DNA from: Bog-473 sp963726135
Lineage (GTDB): Bacteria; Actinomycetota; Acidimicrobiia; Acidimicrobiales; RAAP-2
Direction of reading: 5' to 3'
Assembly: GCA_963726135.1 (NCBI GenBank)
Contig: CAVSBE010000008.1
Coordinates: 1,178,001-1,242,000, forward strand
Length of the DNA: 64,000 nucleotides
The notes below the pieces were generated by a model. It was not told the origin of the DNA. It did not search any database and was given only the letters and a program-made list of their open reading frames with translations. The translations under genes were made by a program, and so were the position numbers. Positions 26,032 to 34,986 of this stretch are shown here, one piece after another. Numbering within the stretch: position 1 is the first letter of the stretch; each line of letters starts with the position of its first letter.

Positions 26032-28377
26032 GTGACGAACGCGCGCAAGCTGACGCGCCTCATGCTGGCAATCATCTCCGTGACGGGAGCGGGCCTCGCA
26101 GGCGGCGCGCTCGCGGTGCCCGATGCCGGGGCGGTGTCACCGGTGGCGCTGACGGAGACGTGGAACATCGCCACAGCTGGCACCATTCTCAACGACGCGC
26201 CCTGCGGCATCGCCGAAGCCTCGCCCGTACTCTTCGACGACGGTGGGACCCAGGCCGTCGAGGTGGGCGACCGGCGGGGTTCCGTCTACGGGCTCAACCT
26301 GCAGACCGGATCGGTTGTCCCGGGGTGGGGCAGCGGGAGCGGGAGCACCATCGGTTCGGGCCAGGGCTGCGCGAACGGCAACCCGGGCGGGGGCATGCCG
26401 GCGACCGGCGTCAACGGGATGGAAGTCCCCGGGAGCCCGCCCATCGACTCGACGGCATCGGTGAACGGCAACGGCAACCTCTACTTCGGGGCAGGGAACG
26501 CGGCTTCGCCCGTCGACGGCGGGTACTACGCGTACGCGCCAAACGGGGGCGAGTTGTGGAACCAAGTGGTGACCAACCCGCCCACTGACCCGGCGCCCGA
26601 CGGTGGCGTGCAGGCGTCGCTCCCCCTCGCTGACAGCGGATCGCTCGTCGAGGGCGGCTCGCTCGGCCAGATGACCTACGCGCTGAACAGCGCCAGCGGT
26701 GCGCCCGCCACGGGGTGGCCGCAGTTCTCCGCCGACAGCGTGTTCTCCACGGCCGCCGTGGGTGACCTCTACGGCACCGGCTCGGACAACTTCGTCGCCG
26801 GTGGTGCGTCGTCCAACGGATTCGCACTCGGCACGCACTACTCCGACGGCGGTCACGTGCGCATCTACAACGACCACGGCGGCGTGGTCTGCACCGCCAA
26901 CACCAACGAGGAAGTGGACTCCTCGCCTGCCGTCGGCCCCATACTCCCCGGTGGCGCCTACGGGATCGCCACGGGCACGGGCAGCTTCTTCGGCGGCAGC
27001 GACGAGAACACGGTCAAGGCCTTCGACACCAGGTGCAACCAGGCATGGAGCACCACGCTGGACGGCGCCACCGGCGGCAGCCCGGCGCTGGCGAACATTC
27101 AGAACAACGGCCAGCTGGCCGTCGTCGAGGGCACCGTGCACGGAAGCGACGGCTCGGTCTGGGCCCTCAACGCGGCCACGGGCGCGCCGATCTGGCACAC
27201 CGACGTGGGACACTCCGTCTACGGGTCGGTGACCACCGCCGACCTCACCGGGAGCGGCTACCAGGACGTCATCGTGCCGACGGTCAAGGGGATCGAGATC
27301 CTCGACGGCCAGACCGGTGCAGTGGTGGCGAACTTCGACGACGGGTCCGGCAACGCCGGCGTGCCCGTCGGGAAGGTCTTCGGATTCCAGAATGCACCCT
27401 TGGTCACCGCCGACCCCAACGGGACCACCGGCATCACGGTGGCGGGGTACTTCGCCATCCCGGGCCCGGGTGGCGACGTGCAGGGCGTCGTGCAGCACTT
27501 CGAGGTGACAGGCTCGGTGGGCAGCCGCGCCGACGAAGCCGGAAGCTGGCCCCAGTTCCACCACGACGCGGCACTGAGTGGCTTCGTGGGTGGCGGGAGC
27601 TTCCTCGGCCCTTGCCACCGACCGCCGGCGGCGCAGAACGGATACCTGACCGCGGCCTCCGACGGCGGGATCTTCGCCTTCGGGCAGGACTTCTGCGGCA
27701 GCACGGGGAGCATCGCGTTGAACAAACCGGTGGTCGGCATGGCGGCGGTCCCCGGCCAGGGCGGGTACTGGCTCGTCGCATCCGACGGTGGTGTGTTCGA
27801 CTACGGCGACGCCGGGTTCTACGGCTCCACGGGATCGCTCCACCTGAACGCCCCCGTCGTCGGGATGGCGGCCACGCCTGACGGGAAGGGCTACTGGCTC
27901 GTTGCATCCGACGGCGGCATCTTCACCTACGGCGACGCCGGCTTCTACGGCTCGGCCGCCACGGTCCCGGGGCAGGACATCGTCGGCATGGCCGCCACTC
28001 CCGACGGCCTCGGCTACTGGGAGGTGAGCACGACGGGCACGGTGTTCACCTACGGCGACGCCATCTTCGCCGGCGACACGCGATCGCTGCATCTCAACGG
28101 CTCAATCGTGGGGATTACGCCGGACCCGGTGACTGGCGGGTACTGGCTGGTCGGTTCGGACGGCGGGGTGTTCTCGTTCGGTGCGCCGTTCTACGGTTCG
28201 ACCGGGAGCATCCGCCTCAACCGGCCGGTGGTCGCAATGCAGTCGACCGGCGACGGGCAGGGTTACTGGTTCGTCGCGTCCGACGGCGGCATCTTCGCCT
28301 ACGGCGACGCGCCCTTCCGCGGCTCCATGGGCGGGCAGCCCCTCAATCGGCCGATGGTCGGGATGGACGGGTTCTGA
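26032..28377 (+). CDS. Secreted FG-GAP/PQQ-like propeller protein with six C-terminal GYWLVASDGG repeats
   Basis: The product of about 781 residues opens with a signal peptide (TRLMLAIISVTGAGLAGGAL, ending PDAGA). Residues about 40-530 resemble FG-GAP/PQQ-like beta-propellers, with blades such as ASPVLFDDGGTQAVEVGDRR, AVGDLYGTGSDNFVAGG, GGSPALANIQNNGQLAVVEG and TADLTGSGYQDVIVPTVKGI. From about residue 535, six 42-residue repeats follow (GYWLVASDGGVFDYGDAGF and relatives), ending the protein. No catalytic motif is visible; it looks like a large extracellular binding or scaffold protein. The GTG at 26032 gives a normal signal peptide; a GTG at 25987 is possible. It is divergent to the methyltransferase. 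Confidence 0.78.
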   Translation: MTNARKLTRLMLAIISVTGAGLAGGALAVPDAGAVSPVALTETWNIATAGTILNDAPCGIAEASPVLFDDGGTQAVEVGDRRGSVYGLNLQTGSVVPGWGSGSGSTIGSGQGCANGNPGGGMPATGVNGMEVPGSPPIDSTASVNGNGNLYFGAGNAASPVDGGYYAYAPNGGELWNQVVTNPPTDPAPDGGVQASLPLADSGSLVEGGSLGQMTYALNSASGAPATGWPQFSADSVFSTAAVGDLYGTGSDNFVAGGASSNGFALGTHYSDGGHVRIYNDHGGVVCTANTNEEVDSSPAVGPILPGGAYGIATGTGSFFGGSDENTVKAFDTRCNQAWSTTLDGATGGSPALANIQNNGQLAVVEGTVHGSDGSVWALNAATGAPIWHTDVGHSVYGSVTTADLTGSGYQDVIVPTVKGIEILDGQTGAVVANFDDGSGNAGVPVGKVFGFQNAPLVTADPNGTTGITVAGYFAIPGPGGDVQGVVQHFEVTGSVGSRADEAGSWPQFHHDAALSGFVGGGSFLGPCHRPPAAQNGYLTAASDGGIFAFGQDFCGSTGSIALNKPVVGMAAVPGQGGYWLVASDGGVFDYGDAGFYGSTGSLHLNAPVVGMAATPDGKGYWLVASDGGIFTYGDAGFYGSAATVPGQDIVGMAATPDGLGYWEVSTTGTVFTYGDAIFAGDTRSLHLNGSIVGITPDPVTGGYWLVGSDGGVFSFGAPFYGSTGSIRLNRPVVAMQSTGDGQGYWFVASDGGIFAYGDAPFRGSMGGQPLNRPMVGMDGF
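27635..28374 (+). repeat. Six 42-codon tandem repeats ending the propeller protein
   Basis: Units carry NGYLTAASDGG, GGYWLVASDGG, KGYWLVASDGG, LGYWEVSTTGT, GGYWLVGSDGG and QGYWFVASDGG cores. All six are recognisable and the period is 126 bp. Unit four has lost the SDGG turn. Confidence 0.84.
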
Positions 28378-28435
28378 GCCTCCGTCGTGGTCCCATGGCG
28401 GACCGCTTGGCCGGGGGTGTCTAAGGTGGCCGCTC

Positions 28436-29344
28436 ATGTTGCGGCGTGATTCCCGACGAGCAGGCTCCGGCCAGCCGGACCCCGGCGCGACCGTCGGTCC
28501 CGCGAGGCGCGGGCCTCTCCTTCCCTCCTACCCGCCCCGGGACTACCTGGGCCAGCTCGACCTCGAATTCCAGGCGGCGCAGTCGAAAGGGCGTGAGGGC
28601 GCCGACCTCGACGACTTGGTCTGGTACCACGCCGTCGAGCTGCCCGACGGACGCGTGCTTCCCGGAGCCTGGGACCTGCGAGGCCGCGAGTCCGACTACC
28701 TCGGCGGGGTGAACGTCGCCGGCAAGCGGGTACTCGAGCTCGGCCCGGCCACCGGCTACTTGACCTTCTACCTGGAGCAGATGGGAGCGAAGGTGGTCGC
28801 CTTCGAGGCGGGGTTCGACATCTCCGTCGACGTGCTGCCCTTCAGGGGGCGCGAGGACCCCGAGGAGCGGCGGCGCGTGATGCAGGACACAATCGACCGG
28901 AACCACGACGCATGGTGGTACCTCCACCGGACCCTGGGTTCCTCGGCGATGTTCGTCCAGGGGGACATCTACGACATGCCGGCCGATCTCGGCACCTTCG
29001 ACATCACCCTGGTCGGGGCGATTCTCCTGCACTTGCGCGAGCCCTGGGGCGCCCTCTCACAGGCGGCGCGGCGGACGACGGACACGATGATCGTCACCGA
29101 GCCGCTGCAAGACGACGAGCATCCGCCCGAGTCCAACGTCATGCGCTTCTCGCCGTCGGCCGAGTCCCACGTGACCAACTGGTGGTCGATCTACCCGGGT
29201 GCGGTGGTGTCCATGCTCTCCCGGCTCGGCTTCGGACAGACCGAAACGACGCTGCACACCCAGCACCATCACCTGGCCCACGACATCGCGAGCGAACCGA
29301 TCGATCAGCAGATGTACACGGTGGTGGGGCGTCGGGAGCCCTGA
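28436..29344 (+). CDS. SAM-dependent methyltransferase (DUF1698/CmoB-like type)
   Basis: This 302-residue protein has WYHAVELPDGRVLPGAWDLR near residue 65, the motif seen in small-molecule and CmoB-like methyltransferases, followed by RVLELGPATGYLTFYLEQMG (motif I) and AKVVAFEAGFD (acidic end of strand 2). FDITLVGAILLHLREPWGAL is motif IV with its conserved HL-REPW. The C-terminal part ends in AHDIASEPIDQQMYTVVG. It stands between the propeller gene and the second glycosyltransferase operon, so sugar or glycan methylation is a reasonable guess. It ends ten bases from a convergent GT4 gene. Confidence 0.85.
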   Translation: MLRRDSRRAGSGQPDPGATVGPARRGPLLPSYPPRDYLGQLDLEFQAAQSKGREGADLDDLVWYHAVELPDGRVLPGAWDLRGRESDYLGGVNVAGKRVLELGPATGYLTFYLEQMGAKVVAFEAGFDISVDVLPFRGREDPEERRRVMQDTIDRNHDAWWYLHRTLGSSAMFVQGDIYDMPADLGTFDITLVGAILLHLREPWGALSQAARRTTDTMIVTEPLQDDEHPPESNVMRFSPSAESHVTNWWSIYPGAVVSMLSRLGFGQTETTLHTQHHHLAHDIASEPIDQQMYTVVGRREP

Positions 29345-29354
29345 CCACCGGCAC

Positions 29355-30560
29355 TCAGAACAGGCTCGGTGTGCCCCGCCCCCTCACCACGACGGAGGTT
29401 AGGAACTCGTCGTAGCGCGCCACGAGCACGGGCCAGCGGAAGTGCCGGTCGACGAATTCGCGCCCGCGCCGGCCGAGGGTGGCGCGCAGCTCCGCGTCGG
29501 ACACCAGCCGGTTGAGAACCGCCTCGAACTCGGGGTAGGAGGTGAACCACATACCCCCACCGGACCGCTCGCAATGCTCCCGGGTCGGCCCGCAGGCGCC
29601 GTTGACCACGACGGGGACCCGCTCGACCCAGGCCTCAATCACCACGAGTGAGAACGATTCGAGTGCAGAGGGCGAGACCGCGACCAGGGCGTCGTGCACG
29701 ATATCCCACTTGTCGGGCTCGTCGACGGCACCCGTCACGACGATGTCGGGGTGCGGCGGGAGCTCCACGGAGACGGGCCCGACGAGGGCGAGGGCCAACG
29801 GCCCGGGTTGGCGCTCTTTGTAGGTGGCGAAGTACGAAGCAAGCATCTTGGAGCCCTTGTGCTCGTCGACCCGGCCCACGCTGACGATGTAGGGACGATC
29901 CCCCAGGCCCAAGAGCTCGCCACCGCTCCGGCCTGCACCCTCGGAGTCGCCCACGCCGAGACCGAGCACGATCTGAGGACGCTCCGCCACCGGGTACATG
30001 CGCTCGACCAGGGCGCGTTCCGACGCCGTGTAGAAGCAGAAGGCATCCGCGCTGCCGAAGCTGCCACGGAACACCGGCAGGTACAGCGCCGGCTCGTCAT
30101 GCGCCGCCGGATGGAACACCGTCGGGACCTTGACTTTGCCGATGGTCGCCACCGTGGGGTGGTAGAGGTACGGGGAGAAGGCGACCGCATCGGCGTCCGA
30201 CGCGCACACGGCGTCGACCAGCTGGGGGGAGACGGGGCCGTTGTAGTCGACCCACCGCTCCCCCTGTTCCCGCGTCGCCGAGCGGGGGGCCAGGCGAATG
30301 GTCCCGTCCAGCCCGTAGAAGTCGGGCAGGCGGCCGTGTGCGGATGGATGCCGGTGCACGGTGACCCCGTTGACGTCGGTCGTCCCGGGGTCGAGGACGT
30401 CCTCCCAGGTGATGGCGTCGAGCGCGCACGTCGTGTGGACCTCGGCCTCCCAGTCGGTGTCGGCGCGCAGATGCTCGGCCAGCTGGCGCACCGCCGTCTC
30501 CGCGCCACCCATGATCTGTGGCCCGTAGCGCGGCGTCACGAACGCCACCTTCTTGCTCAC
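29355..30560 (-). CDS. Glycosyltransferase family 4
   Basis: The 401-residue product starts VSKKVAFVTPRYGPQIMGGA, the classic GT4 opening with the GGAE loop. The donor domain has YIVSVGRVDEHKGSKMLASY and SPSALESFSLVVIEAWVERV in place of the usual E-x7-E segment. NGACGPTREHCERSGGGMWF follows. It differs from the NYHN-type GT4 paralogues and probably has another acceptor. The GTG overlaps the upstream GT4 stop; it is the last gene of the Wzm-Wzt-MTase-GT4-GT4 operon. Confidence 0.9.
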   Translation of the reverse strand: MSKKVAFVTPRYGPQIMGGAETAVRQLAEHLRADTDWEAEVHTTCALDAITWEDVLDPGTTDVNGVTVHRHPSAHGRLPDFYGLDGTIRLAPRSATREQGERWVDYNGPVSPQLVDAVCASDADAVAFSPYLYHPTVATIGKVKVPTVFHPAAHDEPALYLPVFRGSFGSADAFCFYTASERALVERMYPVAERPQIVLGLGVGDSEGAGRSGGELLGLGDRPYIVSVGRVDEHKGSKMLASYFATYKERQPGPLALALVGPVSVELPPHPDIVVTGAVDEPDKWDIVHDALVAVSPSALESFSLVVIEAWVERVPVVVNGACGPTREHCERSGGGMWFTSYPEFEAVLNRLVSDAELRATLGRRGREFVDRHFRWPVLVARYDEFLTSVVVRGRGTPSLF

Positions 30561-31663
30561 GGTCGCGTCACCACGGCAGCGATGGCCTCCACGAGGCAGG
30601 CGGCGGCCGCGTCGCCCGACAGCTCGGCCGCCCGGTGCCGCCCCGAGGCGATCAGCACGGCGCGCAGGTGGTCGTCGGTGCAGGCCCGGTGCAGGGCGGC
30701 TGCCACGTAGGTGGGGTCGGCGGCCGCCAGCAGCAGCGCGGCACCGGCCACCGTGTCCGCCACGGCGCCTGCCCCGCGGGCGACGACGGGCACCCCCGCC
30801 ACCATGGCCTCGACGAGCGGGACCCCGAATCCCTCGTGCGCCGAGAGCGACAGGTAGACGTCGGAAGCGGCGAAATGGGCGGCGAGCGACGCGTCCGACA
30901 CCTCGCCGGTGATGCGGACAGCACCCGTCAGCCCGAGATCGTGGACGAAGCCGAGCAGTGCCCTGGTGTACTCGTAGCTCCATGTGCCCCCGACGAGGTG
31001 CAGGCGCGCCTGCGGGTCGTAGAGGCGGCGGTAGGCCCACAGCGCCTTGACGAGCTCGTGCTGGGCCTTGGAGGACACGACGCGGCCCACGAAGAGGATG
31101 TCGGCGCCACCCCGGGCGCGCAGGCAGGCCAGCTCGGCGGCCACCCGAGGATCGGGGCGGCCCGTGACTCGGCTGTAGTCGGCCAGGACCGGCACGACGG
31201 CGGTGCGCCGGCACCCCGCCCGCCTGAGCTCGTCCTCGCTGAAGCGGCTCTTGGCCAGGCCGAGGACGGCCTGCGGCGCCAGCAACGCCAGCTCATCGGC
31301 CGCCCGAGCGGCCCGCTGCACGCTCTGAGGCTCCCAGCCGTCGAAGTACTCGGGCCCGGTGAAGTTGTGGAAGTCGAGGATCAGTGGCAGCCCGTGCTCG
31401 GCCAGATAGGGCGCCACGGCCGAGGACGTCGTGAACTGGTACACGGCCACGTCGCCCTTCGCTGCATGCTCGGGGTACATCCAGTGCTTGTAGGCCAGCG
31501 CGGCCAGGTCGTCGTGGATCGCCTCGGCGAAGATCTCGGACCGCCAGCCGGCCACGCGCAAGGCGTCGCGCAGCTTGAGGGTGTGCGTCCCCGTTGCGTC
31601 GTGCGGGTTCAGGGTGGGGATGAACTGGTGGACGGCCACCGGCCTTCCGGCGGCGGCGGTCAC
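30557..31663 (-). CDS. Glycosyltransferase family 4
   Basis: This 368-residue enzyme has VAVHQFIPTLNPHDATGTHT at its start, LPLILDFHNFTGPEYFDGWE in the N-domain, DILFVGRVVSSKAQHELVKA at the border and LSAHEGFGVPLVEAMVAGVP as donor motif. It belongs to the same subgroup as the GT4s at 21.5-24.9 kb. The open frame continues upstream, but the GTG at 31663 overlaps the TGA of the methyltransferase and aligns with the paralogues. Coupled translation with the methyltransferase suggests joint action on one polymer. Confidence 0.9.
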   Translation of the reverse strand: MTAAAGRPVAVHQFIPTLNPHDATGTHTLKLRDALRVAGWRSEIFAEAIHDDLAALAYKHWMYPEHAAKGDVAVYQFTTSSAVAPYLAEHGLPLILDFHNFTGPEYFDGWEPQSVQRAARAADELALLAPQAVLGLAKSRFSEDELRRAGCRRTAVVPVLADYSRVTGRPDPRVAAELACLRARGGADILFVGRVVSSKAQHELVKALWAYRRLYDPQARLHLVGGTWSYEYTRALLGFVHDLGLTGAVRITGEVSDASLAAHFAASDVYLSLSAHEGFGVPLVEAMVAGVPVVARGAGAVADTVAGAALLLAAADPTYVAAALHRACTDDHLRAVLIASGRHRAAELSGDAAAACLVEAIAAVVTRP

Positions 31664-32673
31664 CGCTCCGCAGGCGGGTACGGCGTGACGATGCTCGCCC
31701 GGACCGCGGTGACGAGGAAGTCGCGTCCGGCTGGGCCGGGCCGAACGGTCGTCGTCTCGTACCCGCTTTGTTCCAGGAGCTCGCACCAGGCCTCGGGCCG
31801 CAGCGGCCGGCCCGGCGCGAGGTCGGCCCTCGGTGGCGCGCCGGCGTCGTCCCAGGCCGCCCGGCTCACCGAGTGGATCACGAGCGTCCCACCCGGGGCC
31901 AGCCTGCCGCCGATCACGCTCAGGAGCTGGGCCCGCTCGCCGCCTGCCATCCCGTCCACGGTGCCGCTCAGCACGATGGCCGCCAACCCGGCGGGGGCGG
32001 CTGCACGCAGGTGCTCGGCCACGGTCTCACTTCGCAGGTCCAGCCGGCCGAGCTCGGCCCCGTCGACGACGTGGGAGCGGGGATCGACGCCGTAAGCGTC
32101 GCCGCCCGCCTCCGCGATGCGGCGGACCAGCCACCCGTCCCCGCAGGCCGCGTGCAGGATGCGGCCGCGCACGGGGGCCACCGCGGCCACCGCCGGATCC
32201 ACCCACCAGGCGTCCGGACCGTGCAACGCCGGGAACTCCACGACGCCCGCTTCCGGGACGCGCTGGACCGCCACCTGGCGTTCGATCTCCTGCAGGCGGT
32301 CGTCGACGATGTGCAGGGCGCGGCTTACCGCTGCTGCCGACTGGCTCATCTGGTGTGTCAACCATCCCACGTACCAGAGCAGCAGCGAACGCATCCCCTT
32401 CTTCACGGCGGCACCGGCGGCGCGCTCCGATTGGACGGGCACCACGGGGTCGATGAAGGTGGCGGCGTCGACCATCCGGAGGGCCTCGCCCAGGTCGCCC
32501 CCTCGGCCGGCCACCGGGGAGTGGGCCAGAAACAGCTCGTCGAGCTCGCGCTCGAGCTTGGGCGGCAGGTCGCCCGAGGCGCGGCGCGCCTGGACCTCTT
32601 CGGCGATCTCCGCCATGACCTGGTCGAGGTACGCCCGCGGATCAGCCGGCAGCGTCGCCTCGGTGTCGCTCAT
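31660..32673 (-). CDS. SAM-dependent methyltransferase next to Wzt, possible glycan-capping enzyme
   Basis: The first 150 of 337 residues are mostly helical (LDQVMAEIAEEVQARRASGD, ALHIVDDRLQEIERQVAVQR); they include MRSLLLWYVGWLTHQMSQSA, a pattern common in methyltransferases of glycan clusters. The catalytic fold follows: ILHAACGDGWLVRRIAEAGG, AYGVDPRS, AAIVLSGTVDGM and LAPGGTLVIHSVS. It lies 13 bases after the Wzt-like gene. In known ABC-exported O-antigens a methyltransferase often caps the chain and Wzt recognises the cap; that parallel is an inference. It has the same layout as the frameshifted copy at 24930-25959. Confidence 0.85.
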   Translation of the reverse strand: MSDTEATLPADPRAYLDQVMAEIAEEVQARRASGDLPPKLERELDELFLAHSPVAGRGGDLGEALRMVDAATFIDPVVPVQSERAAGAAVKKGMRSLLLWYVGWLTHQMSQSAAAVSRALHIVDDRLQEIERQVAVQRVPEAGVVEFPALHGPDAWWVDPAVAAVAPVRGRILHAACGDGWLVRRIAEAGGDAYGVDPRSHVVDGAELGRLDLRSETVAEHLRAAAPAGLAAIVLSGTVDGMAGGERAQLLSVIGGRLAPGGTLVIHSVSRAAWDDAGAPPRADLAPGRPLRPEAWCELLEQSGYETTTVRPGPAGRDFLVTAVRASIVTPYPPAER

Positions 32674-32686
32674 CGTGCGAGCCCGC

Positions 32687-33973
32687 TCAGCCGGGCTGCG
32701 CCAGCGCGGCTGAGCCCACGCCTTCGGTCGAGATGAGTGCGGCGTGCACGTTCATGCGGAGCAACCCGGTCGCCTTCCCCGGGTTCATCACTTCGAACGT
32801 CCCCGCTTCCTCCCGCCAGTCGTAGAGGATGCCGCCACGGCTCTGGATCCCGATGGCGAAGGAGAAGGAGCCGTCGAGCAACGGCATCTCCGTGATCCCG
32901 AAGTGCATGACGCTCGTCCCCGGCGGGGCGTCGATCGGCATGCCGATGATGGACGTGTCGGTCCGCATGATGGAGTTGCTCCCCGAGTCACGGACGTCGA
33001 GCGAGAACACGACGTCGTCGACGGGGTAGAGAGTCTCGAACTCGACCCGGATGGTGAGGTCGTCGCCCGATCGCATGTACGGGACGGTGTTGTCGCCCGA
33101 GAAGATGCGGTGCACGGAGCGGAGCCGGACGGGCCGCTCGGCGTCGGGCAGGGCGCCACTCCCCGCGCTCTCCGGTGTCGCCGGCACCGCGACGACCCCC
33201 GGGTCGACGATCGACATGCCCGCCCCCTCCGCCATCAGGCGCTCCCGGAATATCCGCGTCGCTTCGCCGGGCTCGCCCTCGGCCACGAGCTGGCCGTGGC
33301 TGAGCACGACACCGCGGTCACAGATGGTACGTACGGTGTCTGCCGAGTGCGTCACGAGCAGGATCGTGCGCCCCTCGCGCTGGAACTGGTTCACCCGGTC
33401 GAGGCACTTGCGCTGGAAGCGCTCGTCGCCCACCGCCAGTACCTCGTCGACCACCAGGATGTCGGGGTCCACGTTCACGGCTACCGCGAAGCCGAGCCGC
33501 ACGTACATACCGGACGAGTAGAACTTGACGGGGCCGTCGATGAACTCCTCGAGCTCCGAGAAGTCCACGATGGCATCGAAGACCTTGTCGACCTCCCGCT
33601 TGGACATGCCCAGCAGCGAGCCGTTCAGGTAGATGTTCTCCCGGCCGGTGAGGTCCTGTTGGAAGCCGGCGCCCAACTCCAGCAGGCCGGCGAGCTTGCC
33701 CCGAACAGCCACCTCGCCCTTCGTGGGCTGGAGCACGCCGCAGATGCACTTGAGCAGCGTCGATTTGCCCGAGCCGTTGCGGCCCAGGATGCCGACCGTC
33801 TCGCCCTGGCGGACCGTGAGGGACACCTGGTCGAGGGCCCAGAAGTCCTCGACGTTCTGGCGCTTCCCTCCGTGGATGAGCCGCTCCTTCAGGGAGTTGT
33901 ACTGGCCGTGGGCCAGGCGGAAGCGTTTGGAGATGTTGCGGACGTCGACGGCGAAGTCGGTCACACGGCTCAC
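32687..33973 (-). CDS. wzt: ABC transporter ATPase for polysaccharide export, with C-terminal carbohydrate-binding domain
   Basis: This 428-residue protein powers export of a lipid-linked glycan. The ATPase half (about 1-240) has GILGRNGSGKSTLLKCICGV (Walker A), FYSSGMYVRLGFAVAVNVDP (signature), ILVVDEVLAVGDERFQRKCL (Walker B) and LLVTHSADTV (H-loop). The C-terminal half (about 275-428) matches the Wzt-type domain, with DDLTIRVEFETLYPVDDVVF and SFSFAIGIQSRGGILYDWRE. In Gram-negative Wzt this domain binds the modified chain end. The GTG at 33973 overlaps the permease stop; longer upstream sequence in frame is not conserved. Confidence 0.92.
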   Translation of the reverse strand: MSRVTDFAVDVRNISKRFRLAHGQYNSLKERLIHGGKRQNVEDFWALDQVSLTVRQGETVGILGRNGSGKSTLLKCICGVLQPTKGEVAVRGKLAGLLELGAGFQQDLTGRENIYLNGSLLGMSKREVDKVFDAIVDFSELEEFIDGPVKFYSSGMYVRLGFAVAVNVDPDILVVDEVLAVGDERFQRKCLDRVNQFQREGRTILLVTHSADTVRTICDRGVVLSHGQLVAEGEPGEATRIFRERLMAEGAGMSIVDPGVVAVPATPESAGSGALPDAERPVRLRSVHRIFSGDNTVPYMRSGDDLTIRVEFETLYPVDDVVFSLDVRDSGSNSIMRTDTSIIGMPIDAPPGTSVMHFGITEMPLLDGSFSFAIGIQSRGGILYDWREEAGTFEVMNPGKATGLLRMNVHAALISTEGVGSAALAQPG

Positions 33974-34815
33974 AGCTCCTCGGCGAAGTTGCCCTCGAGC
34001 CGGCCGAAGACAGCGAGGGCGATGACGAAGAGACAGACGGAGAGAAACAGCACGCCGAGGACCAGGACGGTGTACCAGAGGTAGCCCTGCGTGGGGAGGA
34101 CCTGGGTGGTCACGCCGTTGAGGGTGTAGGACGGATGCGCGTAGAGGCAGCGCTGGAACGTCAGCACGAGCGGTGTCACGGGGTTCAAGAAGTAGACCCA
34201 CGTGAGCGAGTGAGGCCCCAGCTTCTTCTCAATGGTCCAGTACGGGTACACGATAGGGCAGGCCCAGAACCAGGCCGTGAGGACCACCTCGATCAGGTGC
34301 TGCGTGTCGCGCAGGTAGACGTTGACCGACGACAACAGGATGCCCAGGCCCGAGGCCAGGATCACCGCCGCGATGAGGGCGAGAACGAGGAGGGGGAAGT
34401 AGGCCATGTCCGGTGGCGCCCTGAGCACGACCATGAAGACGACCATGACCACGGACTGGAAGAAGAAGAAGACGCAGGCCGAGCCGACGGCCGCCAGGGC
34501 CAGGATCTCGCGGGGGAACGACACCTTCTTGACGATCCCGGCGTTGTTCACCACGACCCCGGTGCCGGTGAGGACACCCAGCGAGAAGAGGTTCCACAGG
34601 AGGAGCCCGGCCATGAGGTAGATCACGAAGTTCGGCATCTTCTGGCCGAGGACGATGTTGAACACGAAGAAGTAGATGGCCAGCGTCATCGCCGGCGCGA
34701 TCATCGACCACACGATGCCGAGGGCAGAGTTCTTGTACTTGACCTTTATCTCGGTGCGGACGAGATAGATCAGCAGCTCACGGGAGAGCCAGATCTCGCG
34801 CAGCCGCTTGCGCAC
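33970..34815 (-). CDS. wzm: ABC-2 type polysaccharide export permease
   Basis: This 281-residue membrane protein has six hydrophobic helices and pairs with the following ATPase. The N-terminal LREIWLSRELLIYLVRTEIK and VKYKNSALGIVWSMIAPAMT are diagnostic of Wzm/TagG permeases, and the C-terminus holds the QRCLYAHPSY region. It starts with GTG and ends in a GTGA overlap. It is the first gene of a five-gene minus-strand operon (permease, ATPase, methyltransferase, two GT4s). The substrate could be an O-antigen-like or teichoic-acid-like polymer. Confidence 0.93.
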   Translation of the reverse strand: MRKRLREIWLSRELLIYLVRTEIKVKYKNSALGIVWSMIAPAMTLAIYFFVFNIVLGQKMPNFVIYLMAGLLLWNLFSLGVLTGTGVVVNNAGIVKKVSFPREILALAAVGSACVFFFFQSVVMVVFMVVLRAPPDMAYFPLLVLALIAAVILASGLGILLSSVNVYLRDTQHLIEVVLTAWFWACPIVYPYWTIEKKLGPHSLTWVYFLNPVTPLVLTFQRCLYAHPSYTLNGVTTQVLPTQGYLWYTVLVLGVLFLSVCLFVIALAVFGRLEGNFAEEL

Positions 34816-34986
34816 GCTAATGGTGGGCGTGACAATGCGCGTGACGGAACCGCGCTCGAAGGTCGCGCAGGTCCACTCCCTCCGCTTCGGCGGCCATGGG
34901 CGAGCGGTCCCCCACCCTCGTCTCGGCGGCCTCCTCGAGTCTCCGGTCCGCGTCCGACGAGGAGGCCGGAACGTCCAAAGCCACGT

